From Luteimonas sp. BLCC-B24 (GTDB lineage: Bacteria; Pseudomonadota; Gammaproteobacteria; Xanthomonadales; Xanthomonadaceae): DNA of 64,000 nucleotides. Shown here piece after piece: positions 16,792 through 26,708 of this stretch. The position numbers and the translations under genes were made by a program. The stretch is from NCBI RefSeq assembly GCF_028550595.1, contig NZ_JAQQGN010000008.1:1-64000 (forward strand), written 5' to 3'. The notes beneath the pieces are model-generated. The model saw only the letters and a program-made list of their open reading frames with translations, was not told the origin of the DNA and ran no database searches. The first letter of the stretch is position 1; each line of letters begins with the position of its first letter.

Positions 16792-18354
16792 ATGAAGAAA
16801 CGCGTCAAGAAGCTGATCGGCTGGGGCCTGTTCACCCTGCTGGTGATGGCGGTCAGCAGCATCTTCGTCGCCGACCACCTGTTGCCGCCGGCGAGCGGCC
16901 GGCCGAGCACGGCGCTGCCGTTGGCCGAGGCCGACACCGCCCTGGACCGCGAGCTGGTGCCCCTGCTCGCACGCCACCCCGGGCAGACCGGCGCGATCCT
17001 GCTGCCCGACGGCATCGATGCCTACGCCGCGCGTGCGATCTCCGCGCGTCAGGCCGGACGCAGCCTGGACCTGCAGTACTACATCTGGCACGACGACCTG
17101 ACCGGTCGGATGCTCGCCAACGAGGCCTGGACCGCCGCCGAGCGCGGCGTGCGCGTGCGCATCCTGCTCGACGACGTCGGCATCGGCAACATGGACGCCA
17201 CGCTGCTGGCGATGGATTCGCACGAGAACATCGAGCTGCGCGTCTACAACCCGTTCCGCAACCGCACCGGCGTGCTGCGCCTGCTGGAAATGGTGCAGCG
17301 CGCCTGGGGCGTGAACCACCGCATGCACAACAAGGCGTGGATCGCCGACGGGCGGGTGGCCGTGGTCGGCGGGCGCAACATCGGCGTCGAGTACTTCAGC
17401 GCCGCGGAGGAGTTCAATTTTCACGATCTCGACATCGTGCTGTTCGGGCCGGCGGTCGCGCAGGCGAGCACGATCTTCGACGACTTCTGGAACAGCGAGG
17501 CGGCGATTCCGATCGCCGCGCTCAACCGCAAGCGCCCGTCGACGATCCGCGAGGTGCTGGCACAGATCCACGAGGAGGCCGAAAGCGAGGAGGCGCGCAA
17601 GTTCCTCGACGCGATGGACGTCTCGCCCAGCGTGCGGCGCTACTTCTCGCAGGAACTCACCCCCATCTGGACCGAGGGCGTGCAGGTGCTGTCGGATCCG
17701 CCGATCAAGTGGCGCGGCGACGACCGCGAAAACTGGCTGGTGGACCATCTGATGGACCAGATCACCGGCGCCGAACGCGCCGCGCTGCTGATCTCGCCCT
17801 ACTTCGTGCCCGGCGCGGACGGCGCCGAGGGTCTGGTGGCGCTGGCCCGCCGCGGCGTCAACGTCTCGGTGGTGACCAACTCGCTGGCGGCCAACGACGT
17901 GGTCGCGGTGCACGGCGGTTACATGCGCTACCGCAGGCAGCTGCTCGAGGGCGGCGTGCATCTGTTCGAGACCCGCAGCCAGGCCGACGCCCAGGCCGCG
18001 AGCAGCGTGTTCGGCAGCAGCGGCGCCAGCCTGCATACCAAGGCGGTGCTGATCGACGGCGCGCGTGGCTTCGTGGGCTCGTTCAATCTCGATCCGCGCT
18101 CGGCCAACCTCAACACCGAGATGGGCGTGCTGTTCGACGATCCCGAGCTGGGCGCGGCACTGCTGGAGGAATACCTGCACCTGGTGGGCGCCGACATGAG
18201 CTACTGGGTGTTCCTCGATGCCGACGGGCGCACGCGCTGGCTCGACCGCGCAGCCTCGCCGCCAAGCGTGCTCGACAACGAGCCCGACAGCACCCGCCGC
18301 CAGCGCGCGACGGCGAACGTGGTGCGCTGGCTGCCGATCGAGTCGCAGCTCTAG
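16792..18354 (+). CDS. Cardiolipin-synthase-like phospholipase D family protein
   Basis: Protein of 520 residues. An N-terminal membrane anchor (LIGWGLFTLLVMAVSSIFVA) is followed by two PLD domains, each with an HKD motif: HNKAWIADGRVAVVGGRN (~180) and HTKAVLIDGARGFVGSFN (~415). Size, spacing and LDLQYYIWHDD match the ClsC/YmdC group, which makes cardiolipin from phosphatidylglycerol and phosphatidylethanolamine at the inner membrane. No YmdB-type partner is nearby. Other PLD-family transferases cannot be excluded. Confidence 0.88.
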   Translation: MKKRVKKLIGWGLFTLLVMAVSSIFVADHLLPPASGRPSTALPLAEADTALDRELVPLLARHPGQTGAILLPDGIDAYAARAISARQAGRSLDLQYYIWHDDLTGRMLANEAWTAAERGVRVRILLDDVGIGNMDATLLAMDSHENIELRVYNPFRNRTGVLRLLEMVQRAWGVNHRMHNKAWIADGRVAVVGGRNIGVEYFSAAEEFNFHDLDIVLFGPAVAQASTIFDDFWNSEAAIPIAALNRKRPSTIREVLAQIHEEAESEEARKFLDAMDVSPSVRRYFSQELTPIWTEGVQVLSDPPIKWRGDDRENWLVDHLMDQITGAERAALLISPYFVPGADGAEGLVALARRGVNVSVVTNSLAANDVVAVHGGYMRYRRQLLEGGVHLFETRSQADAQAASSVFGSSGASLHTKAVLIDGARGFVGSFNLDPRSANLNTEMGVLFDDPELGAALLEEYLHLVGADMSYWVFLDADGRTRWLDRAASPPSVLDNEPDSTRRQRATANVVRWLPIESQL

Positions 18355-18839
18355 GCGAGCGCCGGCCGTCGGCCGCGGCGTGCGTGCGGCCGCTACCGAG
18401 GACCGCGTGGGCCGCATGGCGGACGCGCGCGCCCTTCGCCCCGCATCGAGCGGCACGGACGACACCGCGTCCGGTGTCGAAACGCGCATCCGCGTCCACC
18501 AGATCACCAGAGATGCAACGTGAGATCCCAGGCGGCGGCGAAGCGGCGCGCACGCGCGCATCGCTCCGTGGCACCGGGTGGCGCCCGCCCGCGCGATTGC
18601 TGCGTCGCAACAGCCTGAACAGGCGCGACCCGGACGCTTCAACCCATTGATCTGAATGGTGATCGCGGTGATTGGTTGCGTCTTCAACCAATTCCGGAAC
18701 GACCGGCGTAAAATGCCGCCCCACATCGCCACCACCGCGGCCCTGTCCGATATTCCGGCCGCACCGGCCGATCGCTTCAGCCCCCTCGCCGCTCCAGCCA
18801 CCACACGTGCCGGGCCCCGCGCCCGCGACGGAGTTTTGA
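18355..18839. other. Upstream region of leucine dehydrogenase
   Basis: 485 bases without a supported gene. The right-hand third is AT-richer and carries a perfect inverted repeat (18671-18692), probably part of the leucine dehydrogenase control region. The rest is GC-rich with only shadow reading frames. Confidence 0.5.
18671..18692. promoter_or_regulatory. Inverted repeat in the leucine dehydrogenase upstream region
   Basis: attggttg and caaccaat form a perfect 8-bp inverted repeat around cgtctt, about 150 bases before the start codon. It has the size of an operator for a dimeric regulator, such as an Lrp/AsnC or MerR-type LiuR protein; which one is not known. Confidence 0.45.
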
Positions 18840-19943
18840 ATGATTTTCGAGCACCTCGACACCTACGGCCACGAGCAGGTCGTGTTCTGCCACAACAAGG
18901 ATGTGGGCCTGAAGGCGATCATCGCGATCCACAACACCGTGCTGGGCCCGGCGCTCGGCGGTACGCGCATGTGGCCGTACGAGTCCGAGCAGGACGCGCT
19001 GAACGACGTGCTGCGCCTGTCGCGCGGCATGACCTACAAGAACGCGGTGGCCGGCCTGAACATCGGCGGCGGCAAGGCCGTGATCATCGGCGACCCGGCC
19101 ACGGACAAGTCCGAAGCGCTGTTCCGCGCCTTCGGCCAGTTCGTCGAATCGCTGGGCGGTCGTTACATCACGGCCGAGGACGTCGGCATCGACGTCAACG
19201 ACATGGAATACGTCTACCGCGAAACCCAGTTCGTCACCGGCGTGCACCAGGTGCACGGCGGCTCGGGCGATCCGTCGCCCTTCACCGCGTACGGCACGCT
19301 GCAGGGACTGCTGGCCGCGCTGAACCGCAAGTTCGGCAACGAGGACGTGGGCAACTACAGCTACGCCGTCCAGGGTCTGGGCCACGTCGGCATCGAGTTC
19401 GTGAAGCTGCTGAAAGAGCGCGGCGCGAAGATCTTCGTCACCGACATCAACAAGGAGCGCGTGGAGCGCGCGGTCAGCGAGTACGGCGCCGAAGCCGTGG
19501 GCCTGGACGAGATCTACGACGTCGATGCCGACGTGTACTCGCCGTGCGCGCTGGGCGGGACCGTCAACGAGAAGACCCTGCCCCGCCTCAAGTCGAAGAT
19601 CATCTGCGGCGCGGCGAACAACCAGCTGGCCAACAACGCGATCGGCGACGAAGTGGAGAAGCGCGGCATCCTCTACGCGCCCGACTACGCGGTCAACGCC
19701 GGCGGCGTGATGAACGTGTCGCTCGAGATCGACGGTTACAACCGCGAGCGTGCGATGCGCATGATGCGCACGATCTACCACAACCTCACGCGCATCTTCG
19801 AGATCGCCGAGCGCGACGGCATCCCGACCTACCGCGCGGCCGATCGCCTGGCCGAGGAGCGGATCGAGGTCATCGGCAAGCTCAAGCTCCCGCTCGGACG
19901 CGCGCAGCCGCGCTTCCAGGGCCGGATCCGCGGCGGCAGCTGA
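18840..19943 (+). CDS. Leucine (branched-chain amino acid) dehydrogenase
   Basis: Protein of 367 residues; ATG preceded by GGAG. It belongs to the Glu/Leu/Phe/Val dehydrogenase family: GPALGGTRMWPY, the catalytic lysine region SRGMTYKNAVAGLNIGGGKA, the NAD-binding VQGLGHVGIEFVKLL and the AANNQLA segment, at the length of leucine dehydrogenases. It deaminates leucine, valine and isoleucine to 2-oxo acids with NAD. Together with the isovaleryl-CoA dehydrogenase downstream it starts leucine catabolism and supplies branched acyl-CoA primers. A strong hairpin follows it. Confidence 0.93.
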   Translation: MIFEHLDTYGHEQVVFCHNKDVGLKAIIAIHNTVLGPALGGTRMWPYESEQDALNDVLRLSRGMTYKNAVAGLNIGGGKAVIIGDPATDKSEALFRAFGQFVESLGGRYITAEDVGIDVNDMEYVYRETQFVTGVHQVHGGSGDPSPFTAYGTLQGLLAALNRKFGNEDVGNYSYAVQGLGHVGIEFVKLLKERGAKIFVTDINKERVERAVSEYGAEAVGLDEIYDVDADVYSPCALGGTVNEKTLPRLKSKIICGAANNQLANNAIGDEVEKRGILYAPDYAVNAGGVMNVSLEIDGYNRERAMRMMRTIYHNLTRIFEIAERDGIPTYRAADRLAEERIEVIGKLKLPLGRAQPRFQGRIRGGS

Positions 19944-19952
19944 TCCGTACTT

Positions 19953-19978
19953 GACGATGGGGCTTCGGCCCCATCGTC
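19953..19978 (+). terminator. Hairpin after leucine dehydrogenase
   Basis: gacgatggggc and gccccatcgtc form a perfect 11-bp stem with a ttcg tetraloop, ten bases after the stop codon. No T-run follows, so it may stabilise the mRNA end or act with Rho. Confidence 0.6.
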
Positions 19979-20090
19979 GTCTCCGGCCTCCGCACATGCT
20001 GCACCCGCACATGCGCGGCGCCGGCTCTCTTCTTCGCGCGATCACGCGCAGCGGCCACGCCCGTGGCCGCGTTCCGTACCAGGAGACCTC

Positions 20091-21248
20091 ATGCGTACTT
20101 TCCCGCTCGGTGACGACCTCGATGCACTGCGCGATGCCGTGCGCCGGTTCGCCGAGACCGAGATCGCCCCGCGCGCAGAGGCGATCGACCACGAGAACAC
20201 CTTTCCGCAGGACCTGTGGCCGAAGCTCGGCGAACTGGGTCTGCTCGGCATCACCGTGCCGGGCGAATACGGCGGCAGCGAGATGGGCTATCTCGCGCAT
20301 CTGGTGGCGATGGAAGAAATCTCGCGCGCGTCGGGCTCGGTGGGCCTGTCGTACGGGGCGCATTCCAATCTGTGCGTCGCCAACCTCTACGCCAACGGCA
20401 CCGAGGCGCAGCGCCAGCACTACCTGCCGAAGCTCTGCACCGGCGAATGGAAGGGCGCGCTGGCGATGAGCGAGCCGGGCGCGGGTTCGGACGTCGTCGG
20501 CTCGATGAGCTGCCGCGCGGAACTGCGCGGCGATGTGTGGGTGGCCAACGGCAACAAGATGTGGATCACCAACGGCCCCGAGGCCGACGTGCTGATCGTC
20601 TACATGCGCACCGCCGGCAAGGACGCGGGCAGCCGGTGCATGACCGCGTTCCTGGTCGAAAAGGGCATGCCGGGCTTCCGCACCGCGCAGAAGCTCGACA
20701 AGCTCGGCATGCGCGGCTCCAACACCTGCGAGCTGGTGTTCGAGGACTGCGAGATTCCGGCGGAGAACGTGCTCGGCGAGGTCAACGGCGGGGTCAAGGT
20801 GCTGATGCGCGGCCTCAACACCGAGCGTCTGGTGCTGACCGGCGGTCCGCTGGGCCTGATGCAGGCCGCGCTCGACATCGCCCTGCCCTACGTGCGCGAG
20901 CGCAAGCAGTTCGACGCGGCCATCGGCACTTTCGGCATCATGCAGGCCAAGATCGCCGACATGTACACGGCGCTGCAGTCCAGCCGCGCGTTCGCCTACA
21001 CCGTCGCCCGGGACTACGACGCCGGGCACAGCTCGCGCGTGGATGCAGCCAGCTGTCTGCTGCACGCCTCCGAGGCGGCGGTGCAGGTGGCGCTGGAAGC
21101 CATCCAGACGCTCGGCGGCAACGGCTACATCAACGAATACCCGACCGGCCGCATCCTGCGCGACGCCAAGCTCTACGCCATCGGCGCGGGCACCAACGAG
21201 ATCCGCCGCATGCTGATCGGCCGCGAACTGTTCGACGGCAAGAACTGA
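20091..21248 (+). CDS. liuA: Isovaleryl-CoA dehydrogenase
   Basis: Protein of 385 residues with AGGAG before the ATG. Acyl-CoA dehydrogenase signatures: [16 protein letters not shown] and a [19 protein letters not shown]-binding end. The catalytic glutamate sits early, in [14 protein letters not shown] (~245), as in isovaleryl-CoA dehydrogenases and unlike most acyl-CoA dehydrogenases. It oxidises isovaleryl-CoA to 3-methylcrotonyl-CoA, passing electrons to ETF. The remaining liu genes lie 6-16 kb downstream rather than in one operon. Confidence 0.93.
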   Translation: MRTFPLGDDLDALRDAVRRFAETEIAPRAEAIDHENTFPQDLWPKLGELGLLGITVPGEYGGSEMGYLAHLVAMEEISRASGSVGLSYGAHSNLCVANLYANGTEAQRQHYLPKLCTGEWKGALAMSEPGAGSDVVGSMSCRAELRGDVWVANGNKMWITNGPEADVLIVYMRTAGKDAGSRCMTAFLVEKGMPGFRTAQKLDKLGMRGSNTCELVFEDCEIPAENVLGEVNGGVKVLMRGLNTERLVLTGGPLGLMQAALDIALPYVRERKQFDAAIGTFGIMQAKIADMYTALQSSRAFAYTVARDYDAGHSSRVDAASCLLHASEAAVQVALEAIQTLGGNGYINEYPTGRILRDAKLYAIGAGTNEIRRMLIGRELFDGKN

Positions 21249-21391
21249 CACGCGTCGTCTCCCGCCCGGACCCGCGCCTGTGGGCGCGCGCTCGCGGCCG
21301 TGCAGGTTCGCGCGTCGACCTGAACCGGCGCGGCCACTGCGCATCACGATGCGCTCGTCGCCGTTCAACCCGGGCCGCGGGCGCCGGCAAG

Positions 21392-21418
21392 CAGGCCGCC
21401 CACAGGCGGCCTGGTTTT
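21392..21418. terminator. Terminator between convergent genes
   Basis: caggccgcc and ggcggcctg form a perfect 9-bp stem around caca, followed by gtttt. It lies between the converging isovaleryl-CoA dehydrogenase and autotransporter genes and may serve both. Confidence 0.75.
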
Positions 21419-21432
21419 GCTGGATGAGCGCG

Positions 21433-24282
21433 TCAGAACCCGTGGGCGAAGCGCAGCGACGCCATGCGGTCGTTGCCGCGCGGCCCGAAGCGCTGGTCGA
21501 TTCCGAACCCCATCTGCGTGCGCGGTGAGAGCCATGAAGCGAACGCGATGCCGGTGATACCGCCGGAACGCGCCGGCGTCATGCCCGAGATCGGCGCCCA
21601 GGCATCGATGCCGGTGAAGCTGGCCTGGAGGTCGAACCCGCTGGACGCGAGGGTGTGCTGCCACTCGCCGTAGCCGTACAGCGTGAAGCCCGGAGCTTCC
21701 CAGCGCGCGCGCAGACCGCCGATGGCCTGGCTGCGTTGCACGTCCCACCCCACGGCACGCAAGCCGAACCCGTCCCCGCCCCGCTCGTCGAAACCGTCGC
21801 TGCGCACGCGCACGTGCTCGGCCCCCAAGTAAGGCGCGAGCTCGGTCGCCCCGAGGCGCCAGCGTCGGCCCACTTCCACCGCCGCCTGGCTGACGTCGCC
21901 CGCATAGCGCGTCGACACGCCCTGCCAGTCGGCACCTGCGAAGAGCTGACGCCGCAGGTCGCGTTCGACGCGGCCGCTGCCCATCTGCGCCATCACGTAG
22001 GCATCGCCGAATGCGCGCGCGAGGTAGACCTGCGCCTGCGTCTGGCGACCGCGGCTGCGGTCGCCCCGCGCGTGCATGACGCCGTCCCCGCGCAGCTCAC
22101 CGAATGCGAACCCGGCGAGGATGCCGTCCCCGAGCGTCTGGTCGCGGCCCAGGCTCCACCCGTCGACCTGGAAACCGTCCCCGGCAAAACCGCCGTCGCC
22201 GCCCTGTCCGAGGGCCTGCTGCCAGGCGCCGGGGCGCGCGTCGTGTGCCGCGACCTCGCCGACGCGCGCGGCGACCGCGCGCCGCGTCATGTCGACCTGG
22301 TCGAACGTCGCATTGAGCGCGCGGGCATGCTGCGCGCCGGACAGGCTGTCCAATGCCGCCAATGCGGCATCGCCGTGCTGGATGCGCTGGAAGGCGCCGG
22401 CCGTGCGTGCGAACGGCGTGTCGATGGCGCGTCCGTCATGCGCATCGAGGGCCGTGAACGCCCCCTCGATGCGCTCGGCCGAGCCGATCGCCTGCGCCGT
22501 GGCCCCCGCCAGGGACGCGGTCGTCGCGGCGACGTCCAGGCGGGTGATGTCGAGCCAGGCGCGCGTGCTGTCGTAACCGAGCGTAGCATCGAGAAACACG
22601 CCCGGACCCCGCCCCAGGCTGGTGAAGGTCCCGCTGAGCCCGCCGTAGGCGCGCACCACGGTTTCGTTGCTCTGGTAGGTGTAGCCGCGGACCACACCGG
22701 TCACCAGCAGTTCGCCCGCCAGACGTGCGCTGCCACTGACCGACAGCGGCGCGCCGATCGGCACCGCCAGGCGTCCGGTGACCGTCTGCTCGAAATTGCC
22801 GGTGATCGTGCGCGCGCGGGAGTCTCCCGTCAGCGCGAAGCTGCCGCGATTGAGGACGTTGCCGCCGATCAGGCTGCCGGCCCACTGCAGGCTTCCGACC
22901 GTGTCGACACTGATCGCCCCCGCGATCGCCCCCTGGCCGGCGAACACCAGCGTGCCGCCCTCCACGCGCGTCGCGCCGCGGTAGGACGCGTTGCCGTCGA
23001 GGCGCAGCGTGCCGGCGCCGCGCTTGATCAGGCCGCCGTCACCGGTGATGTCGTTGCCCCAGACCGAGGTGCCCCCGCTGAAACTGGCGGTGACGTCGCC
23101 CCAGTCGAACCGCGCCGGCCCGCGCACCGCCTTGCCCACGTTCAACGCGCCGTAGCCGAACACCGGATCGACCCCGGGCGCGCCGATGTCGGTCGCGGTG
23201 CCCAGCAGGGTCTGACGCACGAGATCGTTGTTGAAGTACGGGAACGCTTCCCACACGAGCGCCGCGGCGCCGGACACCAGCGGCGCGGCCAGCGAGGTGC
23301 CGTTGTACTTCCAGTACTCGGGGCGGTCGGGCGCGTCGTTGGTGCCGGTGACCACCACCGTGCCCGGCGCCACCAGGCAATAGCGCATCGCGATGCCGCA
23401 GGCGTTGGAATAGCTCGCAAGCTGTGTGGTGCTGCCTTCCGCGAGCGCCGAGACCGTCAGCCAGCCGCGTTCGAGATCCGCGCCCGGGCGCGTGCCGTTG
23501 GCGAGTTGCTGGCTCGGCAGTGCGGCGAGATCGGACGGGTTCGCTCGCTCGGCATTGCCGGACGCGAACACCACCAGCCCGCCATGCTGGACGACGAAGG
23601 GCCGGTACTCGGCGGCGATCGGCGTGGCGGCGGCCGGGTTGTCCAGATACAGACCGCCCCAGGAGTTGTTCATGATCCGGACGTTGCGGTTGATCAGGTC
23701 GCGATGGATCGGCTCGAGGCCGAGCGCGCCGTCGACCGGATTGCCGTTGCCCGAGCCGTCGTCGACCGGGGGTTTGTCGCTGATGATCCGCGCCGAGACC
23801 AGCGTGGCACCCGGCGCCACGCCGCCCGGCCAGGCACCGAACGGCTGGCCCGCCGCTGCCTGCGCCACCGCGGTGCCGTGTCCCACCACGTCGTCGACGC
23901 TGGTGTTGTTGGTCTGCCGGTTGACGTAGATCAGGTTGTCGGTCACCCGCCCGCGCAGGGCTGGATGGTTGCGGTTGATGCCGCTGTCGAGGAAGCCGAT
24001 GCGCACCCCCTGGCCGGTCAATCCGGCGGCGTGTGCGGCGCCGGTATTGGTGTCGGCGAGATGGCGGCTGTAGGCCGGGTTGGGCGGCTGCACCACCGCG
24101 GGCGGCTGCGTGGCGGGGGGCGGGGTGACGGGCGGCGGCGCCAGCGGCGGTGGCGAGGGCGGCTGCACCAGCCCACTCCCCGAACCGCCACCTCCGCACG
24201 CCGCCAGCACCGTCGCCAGCGCACACGCCAGCGCCGCCCGGCGCGGATGCCGCGCCCTGGTCAAATCTGCGATACCCGTCAT
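21433..24282 (-). CDS. Subtilisin-type serine protease autotransporter
   Basis: Protein of 949 residues; ATG at 24282 with GGAGACGGGG upstream. A signal peptide with a lipobox (TVLAACGGGG) suggests acylation at Cys. A Pro-rich linker leads to an S8 domain: DSGINRNHP (Asp ~97), GHGTAVAQAA (His ~132) and GTSLAAPLVSGAAAL (Ser ~327). A passenger repeat follows (GAGTLRLDGNASYRGATRVE), then a C-terminal beta-barrel (~280 residues) ending in aromatic FAHGF, as expected for type Va secretion. SphB1-like lipidated subtilisins process other surface proteins; that is a plausible role here. Divergent from the thiolase gene, sharing 183 bases. Confidence 0.93.
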   Translation of the reverse strand: MTGIADLTRARHPRRAALACALATVLAACGGGGSGSGLVQPPSPPPLAPPPVTPPPATQPPAVVQPPNPAYSRHLADTNTGAAHAAGLTGQGVRIGFLDSGINRNHPALRGRVTDNLIYVNRQTNNTSVDDVVGHGTAVAQAAAGQPFGAWPGGVAPGATLVSARIISDKPPVDDGSGNGNPVDGALGLEPIHRDLINRNVRIMNNSWGGLYLDNPAAATPIAAEYRPFVVQHGGLVVFASGNAERANPSDLAALPSQQLANGTRPGADLERGWLTVSALAEGSTTQLASYSNACGIAMRYCLVAPGTVVVTGTNDAPDRPEYWKYNGTSLAAPLVSGAAALVWEAFPYFNNDLVRQTLLGTATDIGAPGVDPVFGYGALNVGKAVRGPARFDWGDVTASFSGGTSVWGNDITGDGGLIKRGAGTLRLDGNASYRGATRVEGGTLVFAGQGAIAGAISVDTVGSLQWAGSLIGGNVLNRGSFALTGDSRARTITGNFEQTVTGRLAVPIGAPLSVSGSARLAGELLVTGVVRGYTYQSNETVVRAYGGLSGTFTSLGRGPGVFLDATLGYDSTRAWLDITRLDVAATTASLAGATAQAIGSAERIEGAFTALDAHDGRAIDTPFARTAGAFQRIQHGDAALAALDSLSGAQHARALNATFDQVDMTRRAVAARVGEVAAHDARPGAWQQALGQGGDGGFAGDGFQVDGWSLGRDQTLGDGILAGFAFGELRGDGVMHARGDRSRGRQTQAQVYLARAFGDAYVMAQMGSGRVERDLRRQLFAGADWQGVSTRYAGDVSQAAVEVGRRWRLGATELAPYLGAEHVRVRSDGFDERGGDGFGLRAVGWDVQRSQAIGGLRARWEAPGFTLYGYGEWQHTLASSGFDLQASFTGIDAWAPISGMTPARSGGITGIAFASWLSPRTQMGFGIDQRFGPRGNDRMASLRFAHGF

Positions 24283-24465
24283 CACCCCGTCTCCCTGCGC
24301 GCGACCGCGCATTCCGCCCGCCCCTGCCGGTGCATCTATACCCCGATTCGGCGTATGCGCCAAACCCGTGCGACGGCGCATCGCGGGGCGGCGCCGGGAC
24401 TTTCCAGTGCGGCGGATGCGATAATCGACGTTCTGTGCCGTTCACACATCCGGAGTCGTTCCGCC

Positions 24466-25641
24466 ATGACTGACATCGTCATCGTCGGTGCCAAGCGCAC
24501 CCCCATCGGTTCCATGCTCGGACAGTTCACCGGCGTACCCACGCCGACGCTCGGCGCGACCGCGATCACCGCGGCGCTGGAACACGCCGGGGTGACGCCG
24601 GACCTCGTCGACGAGGCGATCATCGGCTGCGTGCTGCCGGCCGGCCTCGGCCAGGCACCGGCGCGCCAGGCCTCGCGTGCGGCGGGTATCCCCGACTCGG
24701 CAGGCTGCGTCACCATCAACAAGGTCTGCGGCTCGGGCATGCAGGCGGTGATGTACGGCCACGACCTGATCAAGGCCGGCACCGCAACCTTCGTCGTCGC
24801 CGGCGGCATGGAATCGATGACCAATGCGCCGCATCTGCTCAACGGCTCGCGCACCGGCATCCGCTACGGCAGCGCCGAGATGCTCGACCACATGGCGTGG
24901 GACGGCCTGACCAATCCCTACGACGGCAAGTCGATGGGCGTGTTCGGCGACATCGCCAGCACCAAGTACGGCTTCACCCGCGAAGACCTCGACGCCTACG
25001 CCGTGGAAAGCGCCACCCGCGCCAAGCAGGCGATCGCCTCGGGCGCGTTCAAGGCCGAGATCGCGCCGGTGACCGTGCAGACCCGCAAGGGCGAGACGAC
25101 CTTCGACACCGACGAAGCGCCCGGCAAGATCCAGCCGGAGAAGATTCCGACGCTGCGGGCGGCCTTCGGCAAGGACGGCCTGCTGACCGCCGCCAGTTCC
25201 TCGAGCATTTCCGACGGCGCCGCGGCCCTGGTGCTCACCTCGGCCGAGGAAGCGAGCAAGCGCGGCCTCGCCCCGCTCGCCCGCATCGTCGCCCACGGAC
25301 GCCATTCGCAGGCGCCGGAGTGGTTCACCACGGCGCCGGTGACGGCTATTCAGAATGTGCTCGACAAGGCCGGATGGTCGGTGGAAGATGTCGATCTGTT
25401 CGAGGTCAACGAGGCCTTCGCCAACGTCGCGATGGCGCCGATGAAGGACCTGGGCATCCCGCACGACCGTCTGAATGTGAATGGGGGCGCACTGGCGCTC
25501 GGCCACCCGATCGGCGCGAGCGGCGCCCGGCTGATCGTCACCCTGATCCACGCGCTGAAGGCACGCGGCCTGAAACGCGGCGTGGCGTCGCTCTGCATAG
25601 GTGGCGGCGAAGCGACGGCAATTGCAGTGGAAATGGCGTGA
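24466..25641 (+). CDS. Acetyl-CoA acetyltransferase (thiolase)
   Basis: Protein of 391 residues. Thiolase signatures: NKVCGSGMQAV with the nucleophilic Cys (~88), NVNGGALALGHPIGASGAR with the catalytic His, and the C-terminal LCIGGGEA with the second Cys. The length suits biosynthetic or degradative acetoacetyl-CoA thiolases. In this context it probably splits acetoacetyl-CoA formed from leucine and may also cleave 2-methylacetoacetyl-CoA from isoleucine. A gataat box near 24419 could be its -10. Confidence 0.92.
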   Translation: MTDIVIVGAKRTPIGSMLGQFTGVPTPTLGATAITAALEHAGVTPDLVDEAIIGCVLPAGLGQAPARQASRAAGIPDSAGCVTINKVCGSGMQAVMYGHDLIKAGTATFVVAGGMESMTNAPHLLNGSRTGIRYGSAEMLDHMAWDGLTNPYDGKSMGVFGDIASTKYGFTREDLDAYAVESATRAKQAIASGAFKAEIAPVTVQTRKGETTFDTDEAPGKIQPEKIPTLRAAFGKDGLLTAASSSSISDGAAALVLTSAEEASKRGLAPLARIVAHGRHSQAPEWFTTAPVTAIQNVLDKAGWSVEDVDLFEVNEAFANVAMAPMKDLGIPHDRLNVNGGALALGHPIGASGARLIVTLIHALKARGLKRGVASLCIGGGEATAIAVEMA

Positions 25642-25766
25642 ACTTCGGATAACGTGTTTTTTACGAAAAAACCACGCGACGCCGCTTGACACTGAAACGC
25701 GGCTTGTCATCATGTTGCCGGCGCGCATTAAGCGCGTTGCCCAAACTTTCAGACGAGGAAGACACA

Positions 25767-26102
25767 ATGACGATCAACAAGGCTCTGCTGGCCCTGGCTA
25801 TGGGTTTTGCACTGGCTGCTTGCAGCAACGCCGATCAGGCCCAGAGCTCGGCCGAAGGCGCCGCTGACGCTGCCGCCGACGCGCAGGCTGCTGCCAACGA
25901 GACCACCGATCCGGCCCTGGCCGGCACCGCGCAGGCTGCTGCCGACGACGCCGCTGCTGCAGCCGACGCCGCTGCCGACGCGGCTGCCAACGCCGCTGCT
26001 GCTGGCACCGACGCGGCTGCCGAGCACGCTGCTGACGCCGCCGACCACGCCGAGCAGCAGGCTGAAGACGCTGCTTCGGCCGCGGAAGAAGTCACGCCGT
26101 AA
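25767..26102 (+). CDS. Alanine-rich lipoprotein, first of a pair
   Basis: Protein of 111 residues; start chosen for the GAGGAAG site and signal peptide. Signal peptide MTINKALLALAMGFALAAC with lipobox LAAC. The mature part is over half Ala with regular Asp/Glu/Gln (DAAADAAANAA pattern), an extended helix or coiled coil rather like Lpp. Its function is unknown; an envelope spacer or stress protein is possible. It has its own strong double terminator, which suggests high expression. A similar but distinct gene follows at 26328. Confidence 0.8.
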   Translation: MTINKALLALAMGFALAACSNADQAQSSAEGAADAAADAQAAANETTDPALAGTAQAAADDAAAAADAAADAAANAAAAGTDAAAEHAADAADHAEQQAEDAASAAEEVTP

Positions 26103-26108
26103 TTCACT

Positions 26109-26128
26109 CGATGGCCGTTCGGCCATCG
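26109..26128 (+). terminator. First hairpin after the alanine-rich lipoprotein
   Basis: cgatggcc and ggccatcg pair around gttc, six bases after the stop codon. A second, T-tailed hairpin follows at 26144. Confidence 0.6.
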
Positions 26129-26143
26129 TCAGTGATCTGGAAA

Positions 26144-26172
26144 GCCGCCGGTTTCCGGCGGCTTTCTTTTTT
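26144..26172 (+). terminator. Rho-independent terminator after the alanine-rich lipoprotein
   Basis: gccgccgg and ccggcggc pair around ttt, followed by tttctttttt. This is a textbook terminator. Confidence 0.9.
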
Positions 26173-26327
26173 GTCCCGACACGCGCCCCTGCAGGCGACC
26201 TCAATCGGGCGCCTGGGTTCTTCTTTTGCGCATTCAGCGTGCAGTTGTTTCCGTGCGGCCGGGTTCGCGTGACGCTCACGTCGCCGCGCCCACCATCCGC
26301 GCCACCCACCGGAACAGGAGAGCTGCC

Positions 26328-26687
26328 ATGCGTTTCACCCTGATGACTGCGACCGCCCTCACCGCACTCGCGCTGGCGGCCTGCACCAACACGTCCCCCG
26401 ATGCGCAGCGTGAGCGCGCCGAAGCCGAAGCCGCCGCCGACAACGCCGGCCGTGCGATTTCCGACGCGGCCGCGGCCACCGGTCAGGCGGCGCGCGAAGG
26501 TGCCGATGCCGCGGCCGCCGCCAGCGCGGATGCCGCGCGCGAAGCCGAGATTCGCGCCGACGCCGCCGCAGCACGCACCGAAGAAGCTGCACGCGAAGCC
26601 GCTGCCGCGACCGGCCGTGCCACCCAGCGCGCGGGTGAAGCGATCGAGCAGACCGGCGAGCGCGTGGAAGAACGCGCCGAGCGCTGA
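26328..26687 (+). CDS. Alanine-rich lipoprotein, second of a pair
   Basis: Protein of 119 residues with AGGAG before the ATG. Signal peptide [19 protein letters not shown] with lipobox LAAC. The mature region is Ala/Glu/Arg-rich ([19 protein letters not shown]), predicting a long charged helix. It shares architecture but little exact sequence with the lipoprotein at 25767, so the pair may be old paralogs. It ends in a T-tailed terminator, so it is a separate transcription unit. Function unknown. Confidence 0.8.
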   Translation: MRFTLMTATALTALALAACTNTSPDAQRERAEAEAAADNAGRAISDAAAATGQAAREGADAAAAASADAAREAEIRADAAAARTEEAAREAAAATGRATQRAGEAIEQTGERVEERAER

Positions 26688-26708
26688 GCCCACGACGCGC
26701 CTTGCACA

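Noticed and set aside
21655..24465. Long N-terminal extension of the thiolase frame
   Set aside because: The frame is open far upstream, but that part is antisense to the autotransporter; the thiolase begins at 24466 by family alignment.
25652..25675. A/T-rich inverted stretch after the thiolase as a terminator
   Set aside because: The arms are runs of T and A with a mismatch and no GC stem, so it is not a convincing terminator.
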